Position numbers and translations under genes: made by a program. The notes under the pieces were generated by a model, which was given only the letters and a program-made list of their open reading frames with translations, had not been told where the DNA came from and searched no databases. Below, in pieces: positions 1 through 11,529 of a stretch of DNA of 64,000 bases (position 1 is the first letter of the stretch; each line of letters opens with the position of its first letter). Source of the DNA: Daphnia carinata (taxonomy: Eukaryota > Arthropoda > Branchiopoda > Diplostraca > Daphniidae); assembly GCF_022539665.2 (NCBI RefSeq), contig NC_081332.1:6104303-6168302 (forward strand). The letters are read 5' to 3'.

Positions 1-731
1 AAAATTAACTGACAGATGAACGTATCCACATAATCACTGATGGGTGGATAGCTAACCTAAGAAATGTTTAATGAATGGTTAAGAAAAGGTGCACACATTA
101 GAGATTCTGTTATTTAATACTACGTCGTATTTAAGTGTAACAAGAACAAGAATTTCGGAATTCACAATCGTTGAACGATCACAAGGTCTCTGGGACTGGC
201 GGAGTAGCATGGCTGCATCCGTCACTGTTACCAACTGCAGACATAGTAATATCTGTAAAACATTTTGAACCTTATAACGAATTCTAACAAACCAACCTTG
301 TACCCATTTTCCAATTTTGAGGCAATCTGAAGGCACGATACCAGATGTAATAATGACTGATGTCTCATTTCCGTACAAAATTCTTGCCATCGCATTTTGC
401 AAGACGTCTTTAGGGTTTTGGATCCATCGATTGCAGTTTTCGGATAGAGGCTTTGACAGCAATATGACAGGGCGAATCGCTCATAGATTTCAACGGTTCG
501 GTATGAAACTCCAGTAGGTTGTTTAAGCTGTTGGCACCATTTGAAAGCAACATCAAAGACGAATGGTGGTGTTAGATGGTCCACCGGCTGCCATAATGAG
601 CCCAAATCAATTGGGAAAGTTTCATACCATGAACTTGCCTTGTCATTGTACCATCGTAAATGTTTCAACCATTCCTCAAAAGAAGCATCTTGAGTGATTA
701 CGGCCAGTATTATTTCACCAACAGTTAACAT
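1..731 (-). CDS. CNTD1: CNTD1-like cyclin, 5' part (incomplete at window edge)
   Basis: Exons 297-731, 97-234 and 1-56, all minus strand; the gene continues beyond position 1. The ATG at 731 opens a 145-codon exon. I recognise the cyclin N-terminal domain of CNTD1 from two motifs: VSYRTVEIYERF (human VSYQAVEILERF) and LHLVSCLQIASKL (human LRLVSCVQLASKL). The second exon holds SEILVLVTLKYDV, matching human SELDVLKSLNFRI. The third begins with YPPISDYVDTF, matching human LPTPLAYVETL. Both junctions are phase 0; the introns are 62 nt (235-296) and only 40 nt (57-96). In animals CNTD1 acts in late meiotic recombination, helping to mature crossovers; here that role is inferred from family. The start is the first in-frame ATG, but an additional upstream exon is possible. 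The C-terminal cyclin fold lies outside the window. Confidence 0.85.
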
Positions 732-739
732 ATGTGGTA

Positions 740-1238
740 ATTTTTAAAATATTTATATTACCTACCTAGAAAACAGGAATCCCAGTGTGCTTCAAAACTG
801 GAAACAGAATGCTGTTCTTCAATATTTGGCTGCTTTAGTGGTATCAAAGTTTGTTCCATTTTTCACTGCTGACAGAATCAGGTCACTAGACACATTTGCA
901 GAAACAAATATCACGAGTTCGGTGTTTCAGTGAACGTGGCAAAACGTTTGCCGCTTGCTCGCAAACGACACTTGGTACTGCTACTTTGTTATGTTTTATA
1001 TCGTATGGAAAATTTGAGTTTCCACGTTTCTTGGTTGTTATGATTGGTAATTTGTCGATTGCCGCAGCCCGGCTCAGTTCAAACTTGAACGTTACTAGCA
1101 AATAAAAACAAACCAAGTGTCGTCTGCACTACAACTTTGAAATCGAAGTACTTGCTAGCGCGCCAGTACGCTACAGCTCTAGCGTGACACATAACACACA
1201 GCTCTTTGATTTTCTTAAATAATCAACAAACATATGGC
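740..1238. other. intergenic region upstream of CNTD1-like gene
   Basis: No gene supported. Short ORFs on both strands (896-1105 plus, 886-1116 minus) overlap each other and match nothing I recognise. The CNTD1-like promoter should lie in the left part. The right part carries one copy of the CTAGCG dyad repeat (1151-1191) and borders the inverted-repeat element at 1239. Confidence 0.5.
1151..1191 (+). repeat. dispersed dyad repeat, copy 1
   Basis: About 40 bp beginning CTTGCTAGCGCGCCAGTACG and ending in GTGACACAT. It carries CTAGCG on the left and a matching TCTAGCG/CGCTAG-type element on the right, so it has imperfect dyad symmetry. Four more copies lie at 6834-6875 (minus), 7526-7562, 39318-39359 and 39505-39543. 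In several copies it is followed by CTTTGATT. Confidence 0.75.
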
Positions 1239-1564
1239 TATGGCAATCCGTTTTACATAAAAAAAAAAAAATGGCGGAAAAAAAAATGGCGAAAAAAAAA
1301 ATCGCACTTTTTTCTTTTTTTCCGACACGTAGTCATCTACCGCTCAGACTCGTTATTACTTATGGCAATCCGTTTTACATAAAAAAAAAAAAAATGGCGG
1401 GAAAAAAAAAATCGCACTTTTTTCTCTTTTTTCTACCCGTAGCCATCTATCAGTCGGTTTCGTTATTACAGGCATGTAAGCAATTTGAGTTAATTGTATA
1501 CCATTAGCAGTTAATTGAGTAGCGTGGCTGGAGAACAACGCGTGGCTGGAGGAACAATTGAAAA

Positions 1565-2315
1565 ATGGATAAGATAATAAAACAAAAAAATGGTAAGTAT
1601 AAACATTATTATATTGGTTTTCAATTATTAAGTATTGTTTATTAGATCAAATTATGAAGCTGCAGGCCCAGTTATTGGAACAACACAAAATATTAGATAA
1701 CAAAGCTAAGGATCGTAGGCCTAACACGTAATGATTCTATTTATTTGCTTTTATTCATTCGTGTTTTGTAGCTCAAATTTTGAGTCTTCAAGCTCAGCTA
1801 GGGGAAAAGAACAAATTGGAACGGAACAGTTTCCAAACAGTGAAGGAGGTTTTTCAAAACTCATTTCTAACTGAACGTAAGGATGAGTTGGCATTAGGCG
1901 AACACAGCCAGGTACCTAAAGTTTTCAAATAAGAATTCAAAATAAGTATAGAATTTTAAAAAACAATTATTTATTGCTTAGTTATTCAGTCCACCACCTG
2001 ACAGTGTGTTAAATTTAAATTCTGTTAGTGCTGCACTAAAAGAATCGTTAGTAATAAGCTCATGCAGTGAAGGAACTGAACAATTGTGGGAACGTATTTG
2101 GGCCGAAAATGGGTGTGGTACAGAAACCCAGAAATGGCACAAGTTCAACATGAAACATGGATTAGGTACTTTTCGGTTTTTGTCTATTGAAAAAGTATTT
2201 TTAATGCTATTATTTTGCATTCACAGATTTTAACGGGGGATCAAATCAAGTCTGGAAGTGTTACAGGATGGAAGAGTGAGCTAACAGATGAAAAAACACG
2301 GAGAGTGCATTACCG
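1565..2315 (+). pseudogene. element outer gene, decayed copy (copy 1, left arm)
   Basis: Same five-exon layout as the intact copy at 47168-47899: first exon 1565-1592, second starting 1646, then exons around 1770-1910, 1990-2166 and 2227-2300. The donor after the second exon is mutated, so the reading frame is probably not expressed intact. The mirror copy in the right arm (about 5390-6139, minus) is broken by a 2-bp loss in the third exon. Confidence 0.6.
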
Positions 2316-2740
2316 TAAGGTGTGAGGTAAATTAATAGAGTAATGCAAATTGCCTAATGAGAAGTACCATCTTGTGTTAATGAATCCAGTACAACAGCAA
2401 TCCTTTATAGTTCTGTCACAGCTAGAAGCCTCAAATAATTCTGCTTCTCTGTCTAAAGAACAACTTGTCCTTTACGTTCAGAGTGTTGGGGAAACTGGGT
2501 ACTTAAATGGCCCTAAAGATGTTTTAATTTTGCTGCTATTGCAGAGATGAACATCATACATGGACTCTTTAGGTATGAAAGGATTTTTCTTCAAATAATT
2601 TTGAATTTATGACGAAGAATTTCTCCTCCTTTTGCCAACCAGGTCTTATCTACCAAAAAAAATTTTATCCAATAGGAAAGGATTTTCATGTACTGGGAAC
2701 ACAACTATCAACAATGCAACATTCTACAAGTGCTAGTTTA

Positions 2741-3133
2741 TCATTCAAGAGCCTTATACAATGAAGTTAATCTGCAATTTGTATGTCCTTTCCCAAGCTT
2801 CCACCAGAAGTTGAATCTATGAGTCATGTAAGTTCCATGATCAACAATTGATGTGTTTAACGGTGTTGTTTTTCTTTTCACAATATAGGTTAATAGTAAC
2901 ATTGGATCTGAAAAGATTCTTGGTTGGGGCAAGACACTGAATAAATTGTATTGATTGGATGGATGACATGACATTTCTATACTTAATTCGGATTCCCCAG
3001 ACGGTATTTGATATTTAAAAAATTGAAGTGCATATCTGGGCTCCCTTCTTTTCTGAAGCCCCGTTTCCCCTTGACTCATAATAAGCCCGTAGGGGGTCAT
3101 GCCCCTACTGTACGGTATATATAAAAACAACAT
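2741..3133 (-). CDS. element inner ORF, unknown function (copy 1, left arm)
   Basis: Open frame of 130 codons reading outward from the GC-rich inner part of the arm. A plausible Met follows a TATATATA-type box (about 3113-3128) and a short hairpin (3089-3108). From that Met (MSQGETGL) the protein is basic, then contains MSCHPSNQYNLFSVLPQPRI and a T/K-rich stretch. The mirror copy is at 4572-4934 plus. Another copy at 46484-46717 keeps only the C-terminal 77 codons in frame. I do not recognise the family, and coding capacity is uncertain because several copies lack the first Met (ACG instead of ATG). Confidence 0.35.
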   Translation of the reverse strand: MLFLYIPYSRGMTPYGLIMSQGETGLQKRREPRYALQFFKYQIPSGESELSIEMSCHPSNQYNLFSVLPQPRIFSDPMLLLTYIVKRKTTPLNTSIVDHGTYMTHRFNFWWKLGKGHTNCRLTSLYKALE

Positions 3134-3700
3134 ATACCGAGGTTTGGAGGGCTCTGGCCGGAAAGGGGACGTGGGGTGCCGCTTCGTCCGATGATGTGTT
3201 CACGGAGGGTGACGTGGCTGCCCACAAATCCGAACTAAAGGTTAATCGCTCCTGTAAAAATGTTCCAAATCTTCAGCTCTTCTTCCGGCTTCTCTTAGCC
3301 AATCACCGGGTAATCTCCCCGGTGGGTCAACAAGGCAGTGTCTCCCCCTGCCTGGGTTGACGGCAACTTTTGAAAGGGCTATTGTGCCTTTTTAAAGTTG
3401 CAAAAATAATTGTAATGTGCAGAGAATTGTCAATAAATTTTTTTTTATAAAATGTTTTTTGCAAAATTTTTTTCTTTCATTGTCTGTGTTCGCTTTGTTC
3501 ACACATTACATTTATCAACTTTTTTTTTAATTTAGCTTGCTCAGTTCATTTTTATGGTTTTTGCCACCGTTGTATCGCTTATCTGTTAGTATTCAATTAG
3601 TATTTATTACACTTCTTGAATTCTTGAACTTAGACAAGGAACAACGTGTAATACCTGGATAATTTCTGAAGTAATTTTATACTTGTATATTGTTTTACTG

Positions 3701-3764
3701 GTATGGGAATCGATCCCCAGACATTCAGCGTGCAACGCCGATGCTCTAACATTGAGCCACGAGA
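3701..3764 (-). other. tRNA-like sequence A (anticodon-like TGC)
   Basis: On the minus strand the D-arm GCTCAATGTTAGAGC is followed by a five-pair anticodon stem TCGGC/GCTGA around the loop GTTGCAC, giving a TGC (Ala-type) anticodon. The T-arm contains GGGGATCGATTCCC. The acceptor ends do not pair, so this is tRNA-derived, not a working tRNA gene. Copy in the full-length element at 45451-45514. Confidence 0.55.
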
Positions 3765-3867
3765 TATATCTTTCATATTATTTCTATTATCGCATATCAT
3801 ATGTTATAGTCTAGGATGTTTATGTAGTCTTTCACAAGTATATATTTATCTTTTTATAGCTTTCATA

Positions 3868-3932
3868 AGGTTCATAGCTCTGTGGTAGATCATTCAGCTG
3901 CGGTAACTGTTACCCTGGGTTCAAACCTAAGT
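3868..3932 (+). other. tRNA-like sequence B
   Basis: TAGCTCTGTGGTAGA resembles a Pol III A box and D-arm; GGGTTCAAACC resembles a B box. The anticodon arm does not fold with a normal 5-bp stem and 7-nt loop, so it is a derivative. Better preserved copy at 45615-45678, where the D-arm reads GCTCTGTGGTAGAGC. Confidence 0.5.
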
Positions 3933-4020
3933 AGATGTATAATGATCTACGTTTCAATTTTATTCAAAGTGTAAATGCAAGTCCGCAAGTGACTAGAAAA
4001 AAGCTAACCTGACATCATAT

Positions 4021-4087
4021 GATTCATGGCTCATTGGTATAGCATCGGCGCGGTATGCCGAACATCCAGGGTTCGATCCCTGGATAA
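4021..4087 (+). other. tRNA-like sequence C (anticodon-like GGT)
   Basis: D-arm GCTCATTGGTATAGC, a perfect anticodon stem TCGGC/GCCGA around GCGGTAT (GGT anticodon, C at position 33 instead of the universal T), and a T-arm CCAGGG/CCCTGG whose loop is one nucleotide short. The acceptor stem does not pair. Copy at 45800-45868. Confidence 0.55.
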
Positions 4088-6325
4088 TAATTGAATGCTT
4101 CCAGATAAACTATGCTTACAGGAAACAATGCTTACCATTAAACGTGACATAAACAATAAAGGCGAAAGAAAGATGTGAGAAAGCTAAATAAAAAAAGATG
4201 ATAAATGTAATGTGTGAAAACAGAAAGTGAAAGAAACAAAATTTGCAAAAAAATTTTATAAAACAAATTTATTGACAATTCTCTGCACATTACAATTATT
4301 TTTGCAACTTTAAAAAGGCACAATAGCCCTTTCAAAAGTTGCCGTCAACCCAGGCAGGGGGAGACACTGCCTTGTTGACCCACCGGGGAGATTACCCGGT
4401 GATTGGCTAAGAGAAGCCGGAAGAAGAGCTGAAGATTTGGAACATTTTTACAGGAGCGATTAACCTTTAGTTCGGATTTGTGGGCAGCCACGTCACCCTC
4501 CGTGAACACATCATCGGACGAAGCGGCACCCCACGTCCCCTTTCCGGCCAGAGCCCTCCAAACCTCGGTATATGTTGTTTTTATATATACCGTACAGTAG
4601 GGGCGTGACCCCCTACGGGCTTATTATGAGTCAAGGGGAAACGGGGCTACGGAAAGGAAGGAAGCCCAGATATGCACTTCAATTTTTTAAATATCAAATA
4701 CCATCTGGGGAATCCGAATTAAGTATAGAAATGTCATGTCATCCATCCAATCAATACAATTTATTCAGTGTCTTGCCCCAACCAAGAATCTTTTCAGATC
4801 CAATGTTACTATTAACCTATGCTGAGAAAAGAAAAACACCATTAAGCATCTCAATTGTTGCTCATGTGACTTACATGACTCACAGATTCAATTTCTGGCA
4901 GAAGCTTGGGAAAGGCCATACAAATTGCAGATGAAAATCATTGTATAAGGCTCTTGAATGATAAAATAGCACCCATAGAATGTTGCATTGTTGATAGTTG
5001 TGTTCCCAGTATGCTGAAAATCCTTTCCTATTGGATAAATTTTTTTTTAGATTAGACATGGTTGGCAAAAAGCAGGAGAAATGCTTTGTCATAAATTCAA
5101 AAAATTTTCAAGAAAATTCCTTTCATACCTAAAAAGTCCATGTATGATGTTCATCGCTGCAATGCCAGCGAAATGAAACATCTTTAGGGCCATTTAAGTA
5201 CCCAGCTTCACCAACACTCTGAACGTAAAGGACAAGTTGTTCTTTAGCAAGAGAAGCAGAATTATTTGAGGCTTCTAGCTGTGACAGAACTATAAAGGAT
5301 TGCTGTTACACAGGATTCATTCACACAAGATGGTACTTCTCATTAGACAATTTGCATACTCTATTACTTTACCTCACACCTTAATGGTAATGAACTTTCA
5401 ATGTTTTTCAACGGTAGGCTCACTCTTCCCTCCTGTAACACTTCCAGACTTGACTTGATCCCCCGCTAAAATTCTGTGAATGCAAAATAATAGCATTAAA
5501 AATACTTTTTCGATAGACAAAAAACTGAAAAATACCTAATTCATGTTTTATGTTGAACTCGTGCTATTTCTGGGTTTCCGTACCACACCCATTTTAAGCC
5601 CAAATACGGTCCCACAATTGTTCACTTCCTTCGCTGCATGGAATTATTACTAACAATTCTTTTAGTGCAGCACTAACAGAATTTAACTTTAACACACTGT
5701 CAGGTGGTAGACTGAATAACTAAACAAGAAATAATTGTTTGTTAAAATTCTATACTTATTTTGAATTCTTATTTGAAAAGTTTAGGTACCTGACTGTGTT
5801 CGCCTAATGCCAATTCATCCTCATGTTCAGTTAGGGATGAGTTTGGAAAAACCTCCTTCACTGTTTGGAAACTGTTCCGTTCCAATTTGTTCTTTTCCCC
5901 TACTGAGCTTGTAGACTCAAAATTTGAGCTACAAAACACAAATGAATAAAAGCAAATAAATAGAATCACTACGTATTAGGCCTTACCATCCTTAGCTTTG
6001 CTGTTATCTAATATTTTGTGTTGTTCCAATAATTGGGCCTGCAGCTTCATAATTTGATCTAATAAGCAATAATTAATAATTGAAAACCAATATAACAATG
6101 TTTATACTTACCATCCTTTCGTTGTATTATCTTATCCATTTTTCAATTGTTCCTCCAGCCACGCGTTATTCTCTCCATCCACGCTACAGAACTAACTGCG
6201 AATGGCATCCAATGGACTGAAATTGCCTACGCCAGTAATAACGAGTCTGAGCGGTAGATGGCTACGTGTCGGAAAAAAGAAAAAAGTGTGATTTTTTTTT
6301 TTTTTGTGTAAAACGGATTGCCATA

Positions 6326-7480
6326 AACTATATATGATTCACATTCAAAATTTTTAACGAGAATCCCAAAAATGAATTTTTTTTGTCGTAGAATTTATGG
6401 ATTTTGAATAATCTAAAATTAAAAGGAGTTGCGATCGAAATAAAAAAAAAAAAAAACTTTATTTTCCTGATAAGCATTCCATTCTGCATCGAAATCATGT
6501 ATTTTAAGCCAAATTTGAAATTGGGCCAAAAATAAAATTCAATTTTCGTCAACTTCTAAATTTGGTTAAAAATACATTATTTTTATTCGAAATTGATCGC
6601 TGATCACGAAAATAGCGTATATTTAATGTTGGACTTATAGTTTTTGAATTAACCGTAAAAAACTAAAAGTCGGCCTTATTTTGTCGGGCTTAAAATTTTT
6701 TTCCTATTTAATTAATAATATCATTAAATTTAGATAACTATATATGATTCTGATTCAAAATTTAACGAGGAACACGAAAATCAAATTTGTTTTTAAGCAG
6801 AGTTTATAGTTTTTGAATAATCAAAGAAGTCTTATGTGTCACGTTAGCGCTGTAGCGTACTGGCGGGCTAGTAATGGTTTCGATTCGCCCCTAATTTTAT
6901 ATTTTAGATTATTCAAAAACCTTCCCACTTTTTCAATTTTCGTCAAATTCTAGATTTACTTAAAAATACATTAATCCGATTCCAAATTCATCGCTGATCA
7001 AGAAAATCGGGTTTATTTTGACGTTGGACTTATAGATTTTGAATTAACCGTCAAAAACCAAAAATTAAGTTAGTGCGCTAACAGCAGTTTTTCTTATACT
7101 TAAAAAATGAATGCTTTAAGGACAAAATAAATGGCTGATTCGAAATCAGCGTTCAATTTTGGTTATAGCTTGTGATTATCGTCTAATTCCAAGAGATGTT
7201 GCTTTTTGATGATTTTTGTAAAAATGCGAAGGCTATAGCCTTCTCACTTTTTCAATTTTTGTCAAATTCTAGATTTAGTTTAAAATACATCCTTCCGATT
7301 CGAAATTAATCGCTGATCACGAAAATCGGGTTTATTTTGACATTGGGCTTAATCAAATGAAAGAAAGCGAAGGAAATGACCGTGGGAATTTTGCCTCAAA
7401 AACCTGCAAAACCTGCCACTCATTGGAATTGGTTAAATATCACCGAATATACTCTCCGAGAGAATTGTTCTTTTTTTTTT
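6326..7480. repeat. AT-rich tandem-like repeat block (right flank of element 1)
   Basis: The phrase around ATCGCTGATCACGAAAATCG recurs near 6597, 6990 and 7312, each followed by a TTATAGTTTTTGAATTAACC-like phrase. The same repeat occurs on the opposite strand at 39480-40502 and in part at 48114-48560. No coding signal. Confidence 0.7.
6834..6875 (-). repeat. dispersed dyad repeat, copy 2
   Basis: Reverse-complement copy of the CTAGCG dyad motif: read on the minus strand it gives CTAGCCCGCCAGTACGCTAC and then a GCGCTAACGTGACACAT-like end. It is followed by AGACTTCTTTGATTATTC, as in the copy at 39505. Confidence 0.7.
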
Positions 7481-7493
7481 ATTAAAACAACCA

Positions 7494-7592
7494 TTTTGGA
7501 AATACCCGCATCGAAGAACCTTCTATAGCACGCTAGTACGCTACAACGCTAGAGTGACGCATCGAAGCTCTTCGATGGGTGTATTTCCAAAA
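7494..7592. repeat. hairpin-forming insertion enclosing dyad repeat copy 3
   Basis: TTTTGGAAATACCCGCATCG (7494-7513) is mirrored by an inverted copy ending at 7592 (CGATGGGTGTATTTCCAAAA). Between them sits the dyad motif (7526-7562: CTAGTACGCTACAACGCTAG). It looks like a MITE-sized palindrome. Confidence 0.65.
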
Positions 7593-7599
7593 AGATTTT

Positions 7600-9107
7600 C
7601 TCGTTAAACCAGCCGTTTTCAAAATAAACTAATGAAATATACTGTTAATACCCCGACTTTTTTTTTGTTTTTTAGGTTTAATTAAAAACTATGAGACCAG
7701 TTAAAAAATAAATTTGATGTTTGTGATTACCCATTAAATTTTTCATCGAAATAATGGTGGGAACGATATAGCTTTTCTACTTTTGACCAAATCTGCCAAA
7801 AACGACACCTCTTGAAATTCGGCAAAAATCGCACGTCACAATCAAAAGTGAACTGCCGATATCGATTAAGTTATTGGTTTTCTTTTTAAACCATAATACA
7901 TGAACTCGGCGTCAAATATCCAGAAGCAGATTATAGTTTTTTGTATCGAACGCAATCATACCTTTCATGTTCCAAATTTGTTACTGCCCGTGATCAAACC
8001 ACCGTGTAATAAAGTGGGCGGTTTGCAGATGACGCATGACAGGTTGGTTGTGATTACCGTTCATGACTACCAGAATTTTCGGTGTTCACCACAATAGGAA
8101 AAGCTTGGCTCTATTTGCCCTTCAATTTTACAGGTGCAACAATAAACAACTTTAGGTCCCACAAGTACAAGTTCGTACCGACTTCCAACACAATGAGAAA
8201 GTATAAACTGCAACTGTTTGGATAACATTTTGCCATGAGACCATTGCTACGCGTTCTCCACGTATGATAAAAATTGGCGTTTTCTGAATTGCAAGCAAAT
8301 GACGTGGCGATGGTCGAGAATAAAACTGCCACAAGTTAGCTAACTCACGCAAAAGTCTTTTTTTTGATTTGGGATGGGAGAATTAAGCTAAGGACAATGA
8401 ACTGCAGCAAACGTTGTGTCATTGAAAATTGGTGCAAGTAACAGATGTGTTGAATGTAATAGTACTCGACATGTAGGAAAGCAAAAAAAAATCTTATCCA
8501 GTTCGTACAGTCACTGCGGTCACTTTTCGGAAACGCTAATTGAAAACAAAGCGTTGTAGCATAAGGCTACCGCATACGAACAACGGAATCAAATAAGCGT
8601 GCACGTAGTATGCTGTTACCGTCAACTATCGAAATTCGAACTAATATCCAAACATTGAAACTCTGGGAATGTGATACTGTATTGGTCCTAGTCAGGAGAA
8701 GAAAATACAATTGGAAGGAAACGGAAGGTGTGTGACAAGATATCGCAAAACGAGTGTGGCAAAAACAAAGCAAGCAACGCCGCCGGCGAACAGGTGGAGG
8801 AGCCCAGACTAGGGAACAAGAACTAGAAGAAAAGTGGTTATTATTAGTATAGAACCCACGTCCACATGGGTACACAATGTAGTGAAATTATGAAACAGGG
8901 TAAAGAAGTTTGAAACAGTTGCCAGCCCAGAAAACAAAAAAAAAGAATAGACAATTATTGCCTAATTATGAATAGGAATGGGGAACAAGGAGGGATAGAA
9001 GGAAAAAAACGAGCTACATAATTTGGTGCAATTGTAGCAACGTTGTTTGTTACTGATGTTTTGGAAAGCGATGCAGCTGTTGATCTTTTTCAGTTCTCGC
9101 ATTTGAC
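7600..9107. other. intergenic, includes actin 3' flank
   Basis: No gene supported. A 66-codon minus ORF (8152-8352, with SWQNVIQTVAVY) has a protein-like look but no partner exon I can defend; it could be a transposase remnant. Actin 3' UTR sequence should lie at the right end. Confidence 0.4.
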
Positions 9108-11260
<2,153 letters not shown>

Positions 11261-11495
11261 GGAGGATAGGAAGCTATCTGACGCATAGACCCAGATACCA
11301 GGACGACAAATCGCTTCATTCTCAAATTTTCAAGCTTAAAATAAAGAAAAAAGAATAATCTAGAATGTATAAATCTTTTATCTTTGGTTTGTCATTGAAA
11401 AAATAGCACTTAATGTATAAATTAATTTTTAAATAGTTAAATTTAGAAGTTATAGAGATCTGGCAACAACGCAAAACTTGCAGGCAGATTGTTCT

Positions 11496-11505
11496 CCTTA
11501 TATGG
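11496..11505 (-). promoter_or_regulatory. CArG box (SRF site) upstream of actin
   Basis: CCATATAAGG on the minus strand is a perfect CC(A/T)6GG serum response factor site, the classical actin promoter element. It lies about 330 nt upstream of the proposed leader donor, on the correct side of the gene. Its ATATAA core could also serve as a TATA box for a start near 11465. Confidence 0.7.
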
Positions 11506-11529
11506 TAATCTTGAACCGGATTGGTCAAA

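Larger units (their letters stand above)
3545..4185. other. spacer of copy 1 with three tRNA-like sequences
   Basis: Non-palindromic centre of the element. It holds three separate tRNA-like sequences (3701-3764 minus, 3868-3932 plus, 4021-4087 plus), each with a D-arm like GCTC...GAGC and a B-box-like TTCGATCCC or TTCAAACC. The same three occur in the same order and orientation in the spacer at 45300-45945. Confidence 0.7.
1239..6325. mobile_element. giant inverted-repeat element, copy 1
   Basis: Left arm about 1239-3545 and right arm about 4185-6325 are reverse complements of each other over roughly 2.1-2.3 kb, separated by a spacer of about 640 bp. The outer ends are TATGGCAATCCGTTTTACAT and its reverse complement. 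Each arm holds, from outside inward: an A-rich terminal block, a spliced gene reading inward, a shorter ORF reading outward, a TATA-like box, small hairpins and a GC-rich block. Both arms are damaged here. The left arm has lost the donor of its second coding exon (GATCGTAGG instead of GATGGTAAGG). In the right arm a 2-bp loss near 5902 makes a stop. At the left end the terminal block is duplicated (1239 and about 1364). This fits a foldback or long-terminal-inverted-repeat DNA transposon, but I saw no recognisable transposase. Confidence 0.85.

Noticed and set aside
3701-4087. Functional tRNA genes
   Set aside because: D-arms and B boxes are present, but acceptor stems do not pair, one anticodon arm does not fold, and one T-loop is a base short. 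Called tRNA-like instead.
8152-8352. Possible transposase fragment
   Set aside because: Protein-like appearance only; no family motif or flanking repeats that I could verify.
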